In this document: positions 1 to 10,330 of the stretch, piece after piece
Layout: each line of letters starts with the position of its first letter
Numbering within the stretch: position 1 is the stretch's first letter
DNA from: Pseudomonas tumuqii
GTDB taxonomy: Bacteria > Pseudomonadota > Gammaproteobacteria > Pseudomonadales > Pseudomonadaceae
DNA: 64,000 bases
Direction: 5' to 3'
Assembly: GCF_013184545.1 (NCBI RefSeq)
Contig: NZ_JAAOJA010000001.1
Span: 248,001 to 312,000 of the forward strand
Translations under genes and position numbers: made by a program
The notes under the pieces: generated by a model
The model's database searches: none
What the model saw: the letters and a program-made list of their open reading frames with translations, nothing else
Told to the model about the DNA's origin: nothing

Positions 1-909
1 GTCGCGAAAGCGGCACTGGCCGATCAGGTCGTTGAACTCGATGAAGCCCGCCTCGACATCCGCGCGGCTGACATGCACCAGGCCGAACTCGCGAATACCG
101 GGCGAGTCGATCAGCTCACCGCCACCGGGGAAGTGGAACAGGCGTGCAGTGGTGGTGGTGTGGGTGCCCTTGCCGGTCAGTTCCGACAGCGGTCCGACCC
201 GGGTGTCCACGCCTGGCAGCAGGCTGTTGACCAGCGATGACTTGCCAACCCCGGACTGGCCGACGAAGACGCTGACGTGACCGTCGAGCTGCCGCTTGAG
301 TTGCTCCATGCCGTCGCCCTGATGGGCCGAGACTTCCTGCACGGGATAGCCGAGCTGGCGATAGACGCCGAGCAGGACGTTCAGCGCCACGGCGTTCTGC
401 TCGTCGATCAGGTCGGCCTTGTTCAGCAGCAGCAAGGGGCGAATGCCGGCGTGTTCGGCGGCTACCAGATAGCGGTCGATCAGGTTGGCGTGGGGCTCGG
501 GTAGCGGGGCGAAGACGATCACGATCAGATCGACGTTGGCCGCCACCGGCTTCAGCTGGCCGCGGGTATCCGGGCGGCACAGTTCGGTTTTGCGCGGCAG
601 TTGCGCGACGATGACGCCGATGCCCTGGTTGCCGGCCCGCCAGACTACGCGATCGCCGGTAACCATGGCCGGCAGGTTGGCGCGCAGGTGACAGCGAAAC
701 ACCTGGCCGGCCAGTTCGCCGTCCTCGGCTTCGACTTCGACCTGTACGCCAAAGTGGGCGATGACCAGGCCGAGCTGTTCCGGGCCGAGGTCGCCGCCCT
801 CGAGGGTTTGCACGGCCTGCGACTCGCGCTTGGCCGCACGGGCGGCTCGTTCGCCCTGAATTTTGTCGATGCGCCAGCTTTGCCGGCGGTTGAGTTGGCG
901 TTTGGCCAT
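1..909 (-). CDS. rsgA: RsgA, ribosome small-subunit-dependent GTPase (3' end cut by window edge)
   Basis: RsgA (YjeQ) is a circularly permuted GTPase that assists late maturation of the 30S subunit. The minus-strand frame opens with [14 protein letters not shown] at 909 and stays open for all 303 codons to the left edge, so the C-terminus is missing. An OB-fold-like N-terminal region is followed by the permuted G motifs: NKAD (G4) near residue 165, [12 protein letters not shown] (G1) near residue 220, and DSPG (G3) near residue 267. The family is usually about 340 aa, so some 35-40 residues lie outside the window. It is divergent from the methyltransferase gene and near orn, the usual Pseudomonas order. 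The identification is firm. Confidence 0.95.
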   Translation of the reverse strand, partial: MAKRQLNRRQSWRIDKIQGERAARAAKRESQAVQTLEGGDLGPEQLGLVIAHFGVQVEVEAEDGELAGQVFRCHLRANLPAMVTGDRVVWRAGNQGIGVIVAQLPRKTELCRPDTRGQLKPVAANVDLIVIVFAPLPEPHANLIDRYLVAAEHAGIRPLLLLNKADLIDEQNAVALNVLLGVYRQLGYPVQEVSAHQGDGMEQLKRQLDGHVSVFVGQSGVGKSSLVNSLLPGVDTRVGPLSELTGKGTHTTTTARLFHFPGGGELIDSPGIREFGLVHVSRADVEAGFIEFNDLIGQCRFRD

Positions 910-1045
910 GAAGGTTCCGAGGTTGACTTGCGGTGAAATCCGCCAGCGAGTCTAGCACGCGGCACATGCGGACTCGCGCTGCTGCGTTGCAGGATGTCGA
1001 GGGTTAGACTGCGGCGCAGTGGCGACAGGCAGATCGAGGCGATAA

Positions 1046-1852
1046 ATGGTTGCGTGTTTACGGATGATTGGTCGGGTGGCCGGCCGCTATCCGGCCCTGC
1101 TGGCGTTGCTGGCGCAGCTATGCGCGGCGCTGCTGGTGGGCGGGGTGATCGTTGTGGCGGGGCAGTTCTCGAACTGGCGCCCCAGCGGTTTGGCCGCCGG
1201 TTTGACCCTGGGCTTGCTGGCGGCGGGTCTCGGCCGCCGGTTTGGCTTGGCGTCTTGGTGGTGGTGGTTGAACCTGGGGTTCGTTCCGGCGCTGCTGCTG
1301 TTCAGTGGTGCGGCGCTGCCGTCCTGGGTATTTTTAGTCGGCTTCCTGCTGCTGTTGCTGGGTAACTGGAACAGTGTCGGCGAGCGGGTGCCGTTGTATC
1401 TGACTGGCGCGCGCAGTCGCCAGCAGCTGGCCGAGTGGCTCGTTCGGCAACCCGCCGATTTTCGTTTCGTCGATCTCGGCTGTGGCCCGGCGGGAACCCT
1501 GCTCTGGCTGGCGCGGCGGTTTCCCCAGGCGCAGTTCGTCGGGGTGGAGACCGCGCCCTTGCCGTTCGTCATCGCCTGGCTGCGTGCCTTGCCGCAGGAC
1601 AACTGCCGGATTCGCTACGAGACTCTCTGGCGCACCGATCTGGCGCAGTTCGACGTGGTCTATTGCTTTCTCTCGCCTGCGCCGATGGCGGCGCTCTGGG
1701 CCAAGGCCGTGGCGCAAATGGCCGGCGGTGCCTGGCTGGTCAGCAACAGCTTCGAGGTGCCGGGGGTACCGGCCGAGCAGCAGGTCGAACTGCATGACTG
1801 GCGCCGCTCGCGTCTGCTGTTATGGCGGATGCCGGGCGTCGGACGGGCCTGA
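1046..1852 (+). CDS. Membrane-anchored class I SAM-dependent methyltransferase, function unknown
   Basis: The 268-aa protein has a hydrophobic N-terminal half (about residues 15-125) with roughly four predicted membrane segments. A compact Rossmann methyltransferase follows. Motif I reads FVDLGCGPAGTLLWLA near residue 142, and an acidic GVE follows at the end of strand 2. The region after QFDVVYCFLSP matches motif IV of such enzymes. I see no substrate-specificity motif, so the methyl acceptor is unknown. The ATG at 1046 is preceded by GAGG with 6-7 nt spacing; a second in-frame ATG lies at 1064. The gene ends 80 bp before orn, and both point the same way. A tandem of membrane domain and truncated methyltransferase is unusual, and a lipid or a membrane protein could be the target (inference). 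Confidence 0.75.
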   Translation: MVACLRMIGRVAGRYPALLALLAQLCAALLVGGVIVVAGQFSNWRPSGLAAGLTLGLLAAGLGRRFGLASWWWWLNLGFVPALLLFSGAALPSWVFLVGFLLLLLGNWNSVGERVPLYLTGARSRQQLAEWLVRQPADFRFVDLGCGPAGTLLWLARRFPQAQFVGVETAPLPFVIAWLRALPQDNCRIRYETLWRTDLAQFDVVYCFLSPAPMAALWAKAVAQMAGGAWLVSNSFEVPGVPAEQQVELHDWRRSRLLLWRMPGVGRA

Positions 1853-1932
1853 CCGTGCGTGGTGAGGACAAGTCCGCCGGTTCGCGCGCGGGTTTATTCG
1901 CTAAACTGCCGGTATCAGCCGAGGAGTAGAGC

Positions 1933-2475
1933 ATGCAGAACCCGCAGAATCTGATCTGGATCGACCTGGAAATGACCGGACTCGATCCAGAAAAGGACGT
2001 GATCATCGAAATGGCCACGATCATTACCGATAGCGACCTCAATATCCTGGCCGAAGGCCCGGTGATTGCGGTGCATCAGAGTGACGAGGCGCTTGCCGGC
2101 ATGGATGAATGGAACACCCGTACCCATGGCGAAAGCGGCCTGGTCAAACGCGTGCGTGAGAGCAGGATCAGCCCGGCCGAGGCCGAGGCGCAGACCATCG
2201 CTTTTCTCGAGCAGTGGGTGCCCAAGGGCCAGTCGCCGATCTGCGGTAACAGCATCGGTCAGGATCGGCGCTTTCTCTATCGCTACATGCCGGATCTGGA
2301 AGCCTATTTCCACTACCGCTATCTGGATGTCTCGACCCTGAAGATCCTCGCCGAGCGCTGGGCACCGAAACTCAAGGAGGGGTTCCAGAAAAAAGCCAGT
2401 CACCAGGCGCTGGACGATATTCGCGAGTCGATCGCCGAACTCCAGTACTACCGCGAGCACTTCATCAAGGTCTGA
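1933..2475 (+). CDS. orn: Oligoribonuclease (Orn)
   Basis: Orn is the 3'-5' exoribonuclease that hydrolyses dinucleotides and other very short RNAs, including pGpG, the product of c-di-GMP breakdown. The 180-aa protein is full length for the family. DEDDh residues are visible: WIDLEMTGL (D and E) at residues 10-18, NSIGQDRRF (D) near 112, and SHQALDDI (H and D) near 158-163. GAGGAG sits about 8 nt before the ATG at 1933. It is single copy here and faces the convergent queG. Because Orn removes pGpG, it connects functionally with the diguanylate cyclase further along this window. Confidence 0.97.
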   Translation: MQNPQNLIWIDLEMTGLDPEKDVIIEMATIITDSDLNILAEGPVIAVHQSDEALAGMDEWNTRTHGESGLVKRVRESRISPAEAEAQTIAFLEQWVPKGQSPICGNSIGQDRRFLYRYMPDLEAYFHYRYLDVSTLKILAERWAPKLKEGFQKKASHQALDDIRESIAELQYYREHFIKV

Positions 2476-2504
2476 GCGTCGGCCACAGAGCGAGTGCCAT
2501 GGGC

Positions 2505-2529
2505 GTAGCCCGGATGTAATCCGGGCTAC
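2505..2529. terminator. Palindromic hairpin between convergent orn and queG
   Basis: GTAGCCCGGAT and ATCCGGGCTAC form a perfect 11-bp stem around a 3-nt loop. It lies in the 58-bp gap between the convergent orn and queG stops. There is no T tract on either strand, so it may act as a weak bidirectional terminator or simply be a minimal copy of the GTAGCCCGGA repeat seen again at about 32.2-32.4 kb. Confidence 0.5.
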
Positions 2530-2533
2530 TGGG

Positions 2534-3607
2534 CTATTCCGGCCTGCTCCTGCGGTGCTGCGCCAGTGCCCACTCGACATGCTCGCGCACCAGTGCCGAG
2601 GGGTGGTCGCGGCGCGCTTGCAGCGCCTCGAGCACCGGGATGCTCGAGGGTGCATTGCCCAGGCCGACGGCCAGGTTGCGCAGCCAGCGCTCGTAGCCGG
2701 CGCGGCGCAACGGCGATCCTTCGGTGCGACTCAAGAACTCCTCTTCGCTCCAGCGAAACAGTGCGGCCAACTCGGCGTTGTCCAGTTGATGGCGCGGCTG
2801 GAAATCGCCCTGCTCGGTGGGGCGGGCGAAACGGTTCCACGGGCAGACCAACTGACAGTCGTCGCAGCCGAACACGCGGTTGCCGATCGGTGCGCGCAGC
2901 TCCTCGGGGATCGAACCTTTCAGTTCGATGGTCAGGTAGGAAATGCAGCGCCGGGCATCCAGCACGTAAGGGCCGACAAAAGCCCCGGTCGGGCAGATGT
3001 CCAGGCACGCGCTGCAGCGCCCGCAGTGTTCTGTGGCATGCGGCGCATCGACCGGCAGCGGCAGGTCGACGAACAGCTCGCCAAGGAAGAAGTAGCTGCC
3101 GGCGCTGCGGTTGAGCACCAGGGTGTTCTTGCCGATCCAGCCGAGGCCGGCCTGTTCGGCGATGGCCTTTTCCAGTACCGGCGCGCTGTCGACGAAGGCG
3201 CGGTAGCCGAACGGGCCGATCTGTTGCTGGATGCGCTCGGCCAGTTGCTGCAGGCGCTTGCGGATCAGCTTGTGGTAATCGCGGCCCAGGGCGTAGCGCG
3301 AGACATAGGCTTTCTCCGGTTCACCCAGGCGCTGGGCCATTTGCGTGTCACCGGGCAGGTAATCCATGCGCAACGAGACCACCCGCAAGGTGCCGGGCAC
3401 CAGCTCGTCGGGATGCGAACGTTTGCTGCCATGGGCGGCCATGTAGTCCATCTCGCCCTGGTAGCCGGCGTCCAGCCAGCGTTGCAGGTGCGCCTCGTGC
3501 TCGCTCAGCTCCAGCCCGGCAATGCCGACCTGTTGGAAGCCCAGCTCGCGGCCCCAATCCTTGATCGACTGGGCGAGGGCGGTGAGGTCGAGAGCGACAG
3601 TTGTCAT
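2534..3607 (-). CDS. queG: Epoxyqueuosine reductase QueG
   Basis: QueG reduces epoxyqueuosine to queuosine in the wobble position of tRNAs with GUN anticodons, the last step of queuosine synthesis, using cobalamin and two 4Fe-4S clusters. The 357-aa protein shows two ferredoxin-like cysteine clusters, CGRCSACLDICPTG near residues 192-205 and CDDCQLVCPW near 249-258, and a helical HEAT-like C-terminus. Length and start (MTTVALDLTALAQ) fit the family. It is divergent from nnr with only 59 bp between the start codons, so the two genes share a promoter region. It converges on orn. Confidence 0.97.
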   Translation of the reverse strand: MTTVALDLTALAQSIKDWGRELGFQQVGIAGLELSEHEAHLQRWLDAGYQGEMDYMAAHGSKRSHPDELVPGTLRVVSLRMDYLPGDTQMAQRLGEPEKAYVSRYALGRDYHKLIRKRLQQLAERIQQQIGPFGYRAFVDSAPVLEKAIAEQAGLGWIGKNTLVLNRSAGSYFFLGELFVDLPLPVDAPHATEHCGRCSACLDICPTGAFVGPYVLDARRCISYLTIELKGSIPEELRAPIGNRVFGCDDCQLVCPWNRFARPTEQGDFQPRHQLDNAELAALFRWSEEEFLSRTEGSPLRRAGYERWLRNLAVGLGNAPSSIPVLEALQARRDHPSALVREHVEWALAQHRRSRPE

Positions 3608-3636
3608 ATGGGGCGGGTAACCGGAGCGGAGGTGGG

Positions 3637-3642
3637 TATAAT
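3637..3642 (+). promoter_or_regulatory. Possible -10 box of the nnr operon
   Basis: A perfect TATAAT hexamer lies 25 bp before the nnr ATG, in the short gap between divergent queG and nnr. I see no convincing -35 hexamer at 16-18 bp upstream, so this is a tentative promoter for the nnr-tsaE-amiB-mutL run. Confidence 0.4.
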
Positions 3643-3666
3643 TCTGCCAGACATCGGAGCCGACGC

Positions 3667-5166
3667 ATGCCGCAATCGCCAGACAATCTTCCCCTCGCCT
3701 TATATAGCGCCGCCCAGGTGCGCGAGCTGGATGCGCGCCTGATCGCCGCCGGTACCCCGGGCTTCGAGCTGATGAGCCGCGCCGCCCATGCTATCTGGCG
3801 CGCGCTGCGGCGCCGTTGGTCGGATGTCGGGACGCTGACGGTGCTGGCCGGGCGCGGCAACAATGCCGGCGACGGCTACCTGGTGGCGGCCCTGGCGCTA
3901 CGTGCCGGCTGGCAGGTGCAGCTGCTGGCCGTGGGCGATCCGCTGCAGCTGCAAGGCGATGCGGCGCAGGCGCGCGATGAGGCGCAGGCCGCAGGCGTGA
4001 CTGTCCAGCCCTGGAGCGAATGCGCCGAGCTGAGGGGCGTGGTGGTCGATGCGCTGCTCGGCACCGGCCTCAGTGGCGCGGTGCGCGAACCCTATGCCCA
4101 GGCGATTCGCCTGCTCAACGCCAGCGCTCTGCCGGTACTGGCGGTGGATATTCCCTCGGGTTTGTGCGCCGACAGCGGTCAGGTACTGGGGGTGGCCGTG
4201 CGTGCGCAGCTGACGGTGACCCTGATCGGCCTGAAGCTGGGGCTGTTCACCGGGGTGGCGGCGGATTGGGTGGGCGAGCTGGTCTTCGATGACCTGCGGG
4301 CCGATCCGGCGCTGCTCGCTGCGCAGGCTTGCGTGGCGCAGCGTCTGGCCGGAACCAATGTGCCGCGCCTGGCGGCGCGGCCGCGCACCGTGCACAAGGG
4401 GCAGTTGGGCCATGTGCTGGTGGTCGGTGGCGATCGCGGTTTCGCCGGCGCCGCCCTGTTGGCGGCGCAAAGCGCTTTGCGCAGCGGCGCCGGGATGGTT
4501 TCCCTGGCGACCCGCGGCGAGCACCTGGCGGCGGCGCAGGCGCGCGTGCCCGAGGTGATGAGCGCCGCCGTGGCCTCTGCCAATCAATTACGGGCCTTGG
4601 GCGCCGCGGCCAGCGTCTGGGTGGTCGGGCCGGGCCTGGGGCAGGGAGCCTGGGGGCGCAGTCTGCTGTCGCTGGCGGCGATCACTGACGCGCCGCAGGT
4701 GTGGGACGCCGACGCCTTGAACCTGCTGGCCGCGGGGGCGGTCAAGATGGCGGCTGGTGGCGTGATCACCCCGCATCCGGGCGAAGCCGCGCGCTTGCTG
4801 GGTATCAGTGCCGCCGAGGTGCAGGCCGATCGTTCGGCGGCGGCGCGAGCCCTGGCCCAGCGCTACCAGGCGGTGTGCGTGCTCAAGGGGGCGGGCACTC
4901 TGCTGGCCGATTCTGCCGGGCAGCTGCTGCTCTGCGATCGCGGTCACCCGGTAATGGCCGGCGCCGGTTTGGGCGATGTGCTGGCCGGCCTGATTGGTGC
5001 GTTGCTGGCCCAGGGCTTGCCGGCGATGGCGGCGGCCAGTCTGGCGGTCTGGCTGCATGCGAGCGCTGGCGAGCGTCTGGCCGGGCAGGGCTGTGGGTTG
5101 GCGGCGAGTGACCTGTGCGCCGCCATTCGTCAATTGTTGCAGGAGCAGTCTGTTTGTCCGAGTTAG
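3667..5166 (+). CDS. nnr: Bifunctional NAD(P)H-hydrate epimerase / ADP-dependent NAD(P)H-hydrate dehydratase
   Basis: This is a metabolite-repair enzyme that epimerises and then dehydrates damaged, hydrated NAD(P)H back to the normal cofactor. The N-terminal YjeF-type epimerase domain (about residues 1-215) contains [13 protein letters not shown]. The C-terminal ribokinase-like dehydratase (about 230-495) contains HPGEAARLL and the signature [19 protein letters not shown] chose the ATG at 3667 because [22 protein letters not shown] matches the usual N-terminus; the frame is open to 3601 but that part overlaps the queG start. The product is 499 aa. The stop overlaps the tsaE start by 13 bp, so the two are translationally coupled. 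Confidence 0.95.
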   Translation: MPQSPDNLPLALYSAAQVRELDARLIAAGTPGFELMSRAAHAIWRALRRRWSDVGTLTVLAGRGNNAGDGYLVAALALRAGWQVQLLAVGDPLQLQGDAAQARDEAQAAGVTVQPWSECAELRGVVVDALLGTGLSGAVREPYAQAIRLLNASALPVLAVDIPSGLCADSGQVLGVAVRAQLTVTLIGLKLGLFTGVAADWVGELVFDDLRADPALLAAQACVAQRLAGTNVPRLAARPRTVHKGQLGHVLVVGGDRGFAGAALLAAQSALRSGAGMVSLATRGEHLAAAQARVPEVMSAAVASANQLRALGAAASVWVVGPGLGQGAWGRSLLSLAAITDAPQVWDADALNLLAAGAVKMAAGGVITPHPGEAARLLGISAAEVQADRSAAARALAQRYQAVCVLKGAGTLLADSAGQLLLCDRGHPVMAGAGLGDVLAGLIGALLAQGLPAMAAASLAVWLHASAGERLAGQGCGLAASDLCAAIRQLLQEQSVCPS

Positions 5167-5621
5167 AGCTTTATGCCGCCGATGAAGCGGCGATGCTGAC
5201 CCTGGGCGCGCGTATCGCCGAGGTCAGTGGCGGGCGTGGGGTGATCTATCTGCATGGCGATCTGGGGGCGGGGAAAACCACCCTGTCACGCGGGATCATT
5301 CGCGGCCTGGGTCATGCCGGGGCAGTCAAGAGTCCGACCTTTACCCTGGTCGAGCCATACGAGATCGACGCGGTTCGCGTGTTTCATTTCGACCTCTATC
5401 GGCTGGTCGACCCGGAGGAACTGGAGTACCTGGGGATACGCGACTACTTCGAGGGCGATGCCTTGTGCCTGGTCGAGTGGCCTGAGCGCGGCGCAGGCGT
5501 TTTGCCAAAGGCCGACATGGACATTACCATTAGCGCGCAAGCGTCCGGCCGCTCCCTGCATGTGCAGGCGCAAGGTGAGCGTGGCGAAACCTGGTGTGCC
5601 GCTTTGGCCTCCGGGGCATGA
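5154..5621 (+). CDS. tsaE: tRNA threonylcarbamoyladenosine ATPase TsaE
   Basis: TsaE is the ATPase partner of TsaB and TsaD in making t6A37 on ANN-decoding tRNAs. The 155-aa protein carries the P-loop [13 protein letters not shown] and the downstream [17 protein letters not shown] and HFDLYRL motifs typical of the family. I place the start at TTG 5154 ([14 protein letters not shown]): AGGAG lies 8 nt upstream and the length then fits, whereas the upstream in-frame ATG at 5115 would add 13 unrelated residues. It overlaps nnr by 13 bp and is followed by amiB 22 bp later, as in many gammaproteobacteria. Confidence 0.93.
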   Translation: MSELELYAADEAAMLTLGARIAEVSGGRGVIYLHGDLGAGKTTLSRGIIRGLGHAGAVKSPTFTLVEPYEIDAVRVFHFDLYRLVDPEELEYLGIRDYFEGDALCLVEWPERGAGVLPKADMDITISAQASGRSLHVQAQGERGETWCAALASGA

Positions 5622-5643
5622 TCAAAACAAAATGGGGTCGGGT

Positions 5644-7062
5644 ATGCGCATAGGCGCGCGTTTCATCGCGGTTGGAGTGGTGCTGGCGGCGCTGGCTGTC
5701 GAGGTTTTGGCCGCTTCGGATGTGCGCAGCGTCAGGCTGTGGCGGGCGCCGGACAATACGCGCCTGGTGTTCGACCTGTCCGGCCCGGTGCAGCACAGTG
5801 TCTTTATCCTCACGGCACCGGATCGCCTGGTCATCGATGTCAGTGGCGCCAAGCTGGCGACCCGGTTCGATAACCTGGCGTTGAGCAATACCCCGATAAC
5901 CGGTATGCGTTCGGCGCAGCGCACGCCCGAAGACCTGCGGGTGGTGATCGACCTGTCGGCGCAGGTTACGCCCAAGAGCTTCATGTTGGCGCCCAATCAG
6001 CAATACGGCCATCGCCTGGTGGTCGATCTGTTCGACCAAGAGGCGGGTGCTGCTCCCAGTCTGCCGGTGACCCAGGTGGCCAGCGCACCGCCAGTGCCGG
6101 TCACGCCGACCCGGGTGCCAGCCAAGCTGACCCCGGTGCCCGGTGGCAAGCGCGATATCGTCATCGCCATCGATGCCGGTCACGGTGGCGAAGACCCGGG
6201 CGCGCTGTCGCCGGTCAAGGGCCAGTTCGAGAAGCACGTGACCCTGGCGATCGCCAAGGAACTCCAGCGCCAGATCAACGCCGAGAAGGGCTTTCGCGGC
6301 GAGTTGGTGCGCACCGGCGACTATTTCATCCCATTGCGCAAGCGTACCGATATCGCGCGCAAGAAGGGCGCCGATCTGTTCGTCTCGATTCATGCCGATG
6401 CGGCGCCGCGGGCGGCGGCCTTTGGCGCCTCGGTGTATGCCCTGTCGGATCGCGGCGCCACCTCGGAGACTGCGCGCTGGCTGGCCGACTCGGAGAACCA
6501 GTCGGACCTGATCGGCGGCGCCGGCAATGTCAGTCTGGACGATAAGGACCGCATGCTGGCCGGGGTGTTGCTGGATCTGTCGATGACCGCGTCGCTGTCG
6601 TCCAGCCTGAATGTCGGCAACAAGGTGCTGAGCAATATGGGGCGGATCACGCCGCTGCATAAGCGCCGGGTCGAGCAGGCCGGCTTCATGGTGCTCAAAT
6701 CGCCGGATATGCCGTCGATCCTGGTCGAGACCGGCTTTATCTCCAACCCCAATGAGGCGCGCAAGCTGGCCAGTGCTGGCCACCAGCAGGCGCTGGCGCG
6801 CTCTATCGTGACTGGCGTGCGGCAGTTCTTTCAGCAGAACCCGCCGCCCGGCAGCTACGTCGCCTGGCAGCGCGATAATGGCAAGATTACCCAGGGGCCG
6901 CGCGAGCACGTGGTCAGCTCCGGCGAGAGCCTGGCGTTGATCGCGCTGCGTTACCAGGTCAGCCTTGGCGCCCTGCGCAGTGCCAATTCGCTGCGTTCCG
7001 ACGTGATCAAGGTCGGCCAGACCCTGCAGATTCCGGCCACTGCGCTGGCGGTTCAGCCATGA
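5644..7062 (+). CDS. amiB: N-acetylmuramoyl-L-alanine amidase AmiB
   Basis: AmiB is a periplasmic zinc amidase that cleaves the stem peptide from MurNAc and splits septal peptidoglycan during division. From ATG 5644 the 472-aa protein has a signal peptide ([19 protein letters not shown], cleavage near VLAAS), an AMIN domain (about 25-130), a Pro-rich linker, and an Amidase_3 domain starting at [16 protein letters not shown]. The zinc ligands appear in DAGHGG, the KHVTL region and SIHADAA, and the catalytic Glu in [12 protein letters not shown]-terminal LysM repeat runs from [15 protein letters not shown]. An ATG at 5632 is in frame but has no ribosome binding site. The stop overlaps mutL by ATGA. 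Confidence 0.95.
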   Translation: MRIGARFIAVGVVLAALAVEVLAASDVRSVRLWRAPDNTRLVFDLSGPVQHSVFILTAPDRLVIDVSGAKLATRFDNLALSNTPITGMRSAQRTPEDLRVVIDLSAQVTPKSFMLAPNQQYGHRLVVDLFDQEAGAAPSLPVTQVASAPPVPVTPTRVPAKLTPVPGGKRDIVIAIDAGHGGEDPGALSPVKGQFEKHVTLAIAKELQRQINAEKGFRGELVRTGDYFIPLRKRTDIARKKGADLFVSIHADAAPRAAAFGASVYALSDRGATSETARWLADSENQSDLIGGAGNVSLDDKDRMLAGVLLDLSMTASLSSSLNVGNKVLSNMGRITPLHKRRVEQAGFMVLKSPDMPSILVETGFISNPNEARKLASAGHQQALARSIVTGVRQFFQQNPPPGSYVAWQRDNGKITQGPREHVVSSGESLALIALRYQVSLGALRSANSLRSDVIKVGQTLQIPATALAVQP

Positions 7063-8930
7063 GTAGTGACGCGCGTATCCAGTTGCTGAGTCCGCGGCTG
7101 GCCAACCAGATCGCCGCGGGCGAGGTGGTCGAGCGGCCTGCTTCGGTGATCAAGGAGTTGCTCGAGAACAGCCTGGATTCCGGTGCCCAGCGCATCGAAG
7201 TGGATGTCGAGCAGGGCGGGGTCAAGCTACTGCGGGTGCGTGACGACGGTGGTGGCATCGCTGCGGACGATCTGCCGCTGGCGCTGGCCCGGCATGCCAC
7301 CAGCAAGATCCGTGAACTCGAAGACCTCGAGCAGGTGATGAGCCTGGGTTTTCGTGGCGAGGCGCTGGCTTCGATCAGCTCGGTCGCGCGCCTGACCCTG
7401 ACCTCGCGCACGGCCGATGCCGAACAGGCCTGGCAGGTGGAAACCGAAGGCCGCGACATGCAGCCGCGCGTGCAGCCGGCGGCGCACCCGGTTGGTACCT
7501 CGGTGGAAGTGCGCGACCTGTTCTTCAATACCCCGGCGCGGCGCAAGTTCCTCAAGACTGAGAAAACCGAATTCGATCATTTGCAGGAAGTCATCAAGCG
7601 CCTGGCCCTGGCGCGTTTCGATGTGGCTTTCCACTTGCGCCATAACGGCAAGACCGTGCTCGGCCTGCACGAGGCGCCTGACGATATCAGTCGCGCGCGG
7701 CGGGTGGCGGCGGTCTGCGGGGCGGCTTTTCTCGAGCAGGCGTTGCCCATCGAGATCGAACGCAATGGCCTGCGTCTGTGGGGCTGGGTCGGCTTGCCGA
7801 CTTTCTCGCGCAGCCAGGCGGATCTGCAGTATTTCTACGTCAACGGGCGCACGGTGCGCGACAAGCTGGTCGCCCATGCGGTGCGCCAGGCCTATCGCGA
7901 CGTGCTGTTCAATGGCCGTCATCCGACCTTCGTGCTGTTTCTGGAAATCGACCCCGCGGTGGTCGATGTCAACGTACACCCGACCAAGCACGAAGTGCGC
8001 TTTCGTGACGGGCGCATGGTCCATGACTTCCTCTACGGCACCTTGCATCGCGCCCTGGGCGATGTGCGTCCGGAGGATCAACTGGCCGCACCGGCAGCGG
8101 TGAGCGGCATGCTGGCGCCGACGGGGCAGGCGGCCGGCGAGTTCGGCCCGCAGGGCGAGATCGGCCTGGCGGCCAGTTTGCTCGAGCCGACGCCGGGCGA
8201 GTCGATCTGGCGCTCGCCGGGAGCCGGTTATCAGGGCCAGCGGCCCCAGGCCGGAGTGCCGGCGGCCGAGGCGCAGGGCGCCTACCGCGAGTTTTTCGCG
8301 CCGCTGAGCGTGGCGCCGGCGAGCCTGCCCGAGGCCCAGGGCGATGTGCCGCCGCTCGGTTATGCCATTGCCCAGCTCAAGGGCGTGTATATCCTCGCCG
8401 AGAACGTGCCGGGCCTGGTGCTGGTCGACATGCACGCGGCGCACGAGCGGATCACCTATGAACGGCTGAAGGTGGCGATGGCCAGCGAAGGCTTGCGCGG
8501 CCAGCCACTGCTGGTGCCCGAGTCGCTGGCCGTCAGTCAGCGCGAGGCCGATTGCGCCGAGGAGCATGCGGCCTGGTTCCAGCGCCTGGGCTTCGAGTTG
8601 CAGCGTCTGGGCCCTGAAAGCCTGGCGATCCGGCAGATTCCCGCGCTGCTCAAGCAGGCCGAGGCCAATCGATTGGTGGCGGATGTGCTGGCCGATCTGC
8701 TCGAGTACGGCACCAGTGACCGGATCCAGGCGCACCTCAACGAGTTGCTCGGCACCATGGCCTGTCACGGTGCGATACGCGCCAATCGACGCCTGAGCCT
8801 GCCGGAAATGAATGCCCTGCTGCGCGACATGGAACACACCGAGCGCAGCGGCCAGTGCAACCATGGTCGGCCGACCTGGACCCAGCTGGGCATGGATGAT
8901 CTGGATAAGCTGTTCCTGCGTGGTCGCTGA
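7059..8930 (+). CDS. mutL: DNA mismatch repair protein MutL
   Basis: MutL couples MutS mismatch recognition to strand incision and excision. The 623-aa protein has the N-terminal GHKL ATPase (about 1-335) with [25 protein letters not shown] and [10 protein letters not shown], a variable Pro/Ala-rich linker (about 345-430), and a C-terminal dimerisation domain. The C-terminal domain retains a DQHA(X)2E(X)4E-like metal motif, here [12 protein letters not shown], plus ACHGAIRA and a CNHGRPTW element. This suggests it is an endonuclease-type MutL like other Pseudomonas MutLs. Its ATG overlaps the amiB stop by 4 nt. Confidence 0.97.
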   Translation: MSSDARIQLLSPRLANQIAAGEVVERPASVIKELLENSLDSGAQRIEVDVEQGGVKLLRVRDDGGGIAADDLPLALARHATSKIRELEDLEQVMSLGFRGEALASISSVARLTLTSRTADAEQAWQVETEGRDMQPRVQPAAHPVGTSVEVRDLFFNTPARRKFLKTEKTEFDHLQEVIKRLALARFDVAFHLRHNGKTVLGLHEAPDDISRARRVAAVCGAAFLEQALPIEIERNGLRLWGWVGLPTFSRSQADLQYFYVNGRTVRDKLVAHAVRQAYRDVLFNGRHPTFVLFLEIDPAVVDVNVHPTKHEVRFRDGRMVHDFLYGTLHRALGDVRPEDQLAAPAAVSGMLAPTGQAAGEFGPQGEIGLAASLLEPTPGESIWRSPGAGYQGQRPQAGVPAAEAQGAYREFFAPLSVAPASLPEAQGDVPPLGYAIAQLKGVYILAENVPGLVLVDMHAAHERITYERLKVAMASEGLRGQPLLVPESLAVSQREADCAEEHAAWFQRLGFELQRLGPESLAIRQIPALLKQAEANRLVADVLADLLEYGTSDRIQAHLNELLGTMACHGAIRANRRLSLPEMNALLRDMEHTERSGQCNHGRPTWTQLGMDDLDKLFLRGR

Positions 8931-8978
8931 CCGGGCTGCGGGCGATCGGCGTTCGCGCCACACCGAGAACTATTGACG

Positions 8979-9953
8979 ATGTCCGAACGCCTGCCTCCGG
9001 CAATTTTCCTGATGGGGCCTACCGCCGCCGGCAAAACCGATCTGGCCCTCGAGCTGGCGCGGGTGCTGCCGTGCGAGCTGATCAGTGTCGATTCGGCCTT
9101 GGTCTATCGCGGCATGGATATCGGCACCGCCAAACCCGATAAAGCCACGCTCGCCGAGTTCCCCCATCGCCTGATCGACATTCGCGACCCGGCCGAAAGC
9201 TACTCGGCTGCCGAGTTTCGTGCCGACGCCCTGACGGCGATGGCCGAGATCAGCGCACGCGGGCACATCCCGCTGCTGGTCGGCGGCACCATGCTGTATT
9301 ACAAGGCGCTGCTCGAAGGGTTGGCCGATATGCCCGGCGCCGATCCGCAGGTGCGTGCCGAGCTCGAGGCGCGTGCCCAGACCGAAGGCTGGGGGGCTCT
9401 GCACCGCGAATTGCAGGCGGTCGACCCGGAATCTGCTGCGCGCATCCATCCCAATGACCCGCAACGCCTGGTCAGGGCGCTGGAGGTCTACCGCGTCAGC
9501 GGTCTGACCATGACCGCGCACCGTCAGCTCCAGCTTGAGCAAAATCATGTCATGGGCGCGTCCGCTGCGGGACAATTCCCCTATACTGTCGCGCACTTGG
9601 CCATCGCTCCGGCGCAGCGCCAGATGTTGCATGCGCGAATTGCGCAACGATTTCAGTTGATGTTGGAACAGGGCTTTGTCGACGAGGTCGAACGGCTGCG
9701 GCAGAGAAGTGACCTGCATCCGGGGTTGCCGTCTATACGAGCGGTGGGTTATCGCCAGGTGTGGGATTTTCTGGAAGGTAACCTGAGCGAGGCGCAGATG
9801 CGCGAGCGCGGCATTATCGCCACGCGGCAGTTGGCCAAACGACAGTTCACCTGGCTGCGCAGTTGGGCCGATGTGCACTGGCTGGATAGCCTGGCTTGTG
9901 ACAATTTGCCGCGCGCCTTGAAATACCTGGCAGCGGACTCCATATTGACCTGA
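8979..9953 (+). CDS. miaA: tRNA dimethylallyltransferase MiaA
   Basis: MiaA adds a dimethylallyl group to A37 of tRNAs reading UNN codons, the first step to ms2i6A. The 324-aa protein has the P-loop [15 protein letters not shown] near residue 13, [16 protein letters not shown], the [15 protein letters not shown] stretch, and [14 protein letters not shown] near the C-terminus. ATG 8979 gives the family-typical start [13 protein letters not shown]; an in-frame TTG lies 6 nt upstream. It is located 48 bp after mutL and 102 bp before hfq, the conserved mutL-miaA-hfq-hflX order. Confidence 0.97.
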   Translation: MSERLPPAIFLMGPTAAGKTDLALELARVLPCELISVDSALVYRGMDIGTAKPDKATLAEFPHRLIDIRDPAESYSAAEFRADALTAMAEISARGHIPLLVGGTMLYYKALLEGLADMPGADPQVRAELEARAQTEGWGALHRELQAVDPESAARIHPNDPQRLVRALEVYRVSGLTMTAHRQLQLEQNHVMGASAAGQFPYTVAHLAIAPAQRQMLHARIAQRFQLMLEQGFVDEVERLRQRSDLHPGLPSIRAVGYRQVWDFLEGNLSEAQMRERGIIATRQLAKRQFTWLRSWADVHWLDSLACDNLPRALKYLAADSILT

Positions 9954-10034
9954 GACCTTGCCATTGGCCGTCTATCCTTGGGGGTATGGCGGCCTGAAGT
10001 TGTTTATTGCATTACTAAAATTATTAATTATTGA

Positions 10035-10316
<282 letters not shown>

Positions 10317-10330
10317 TCTAGGAGGTCGTA

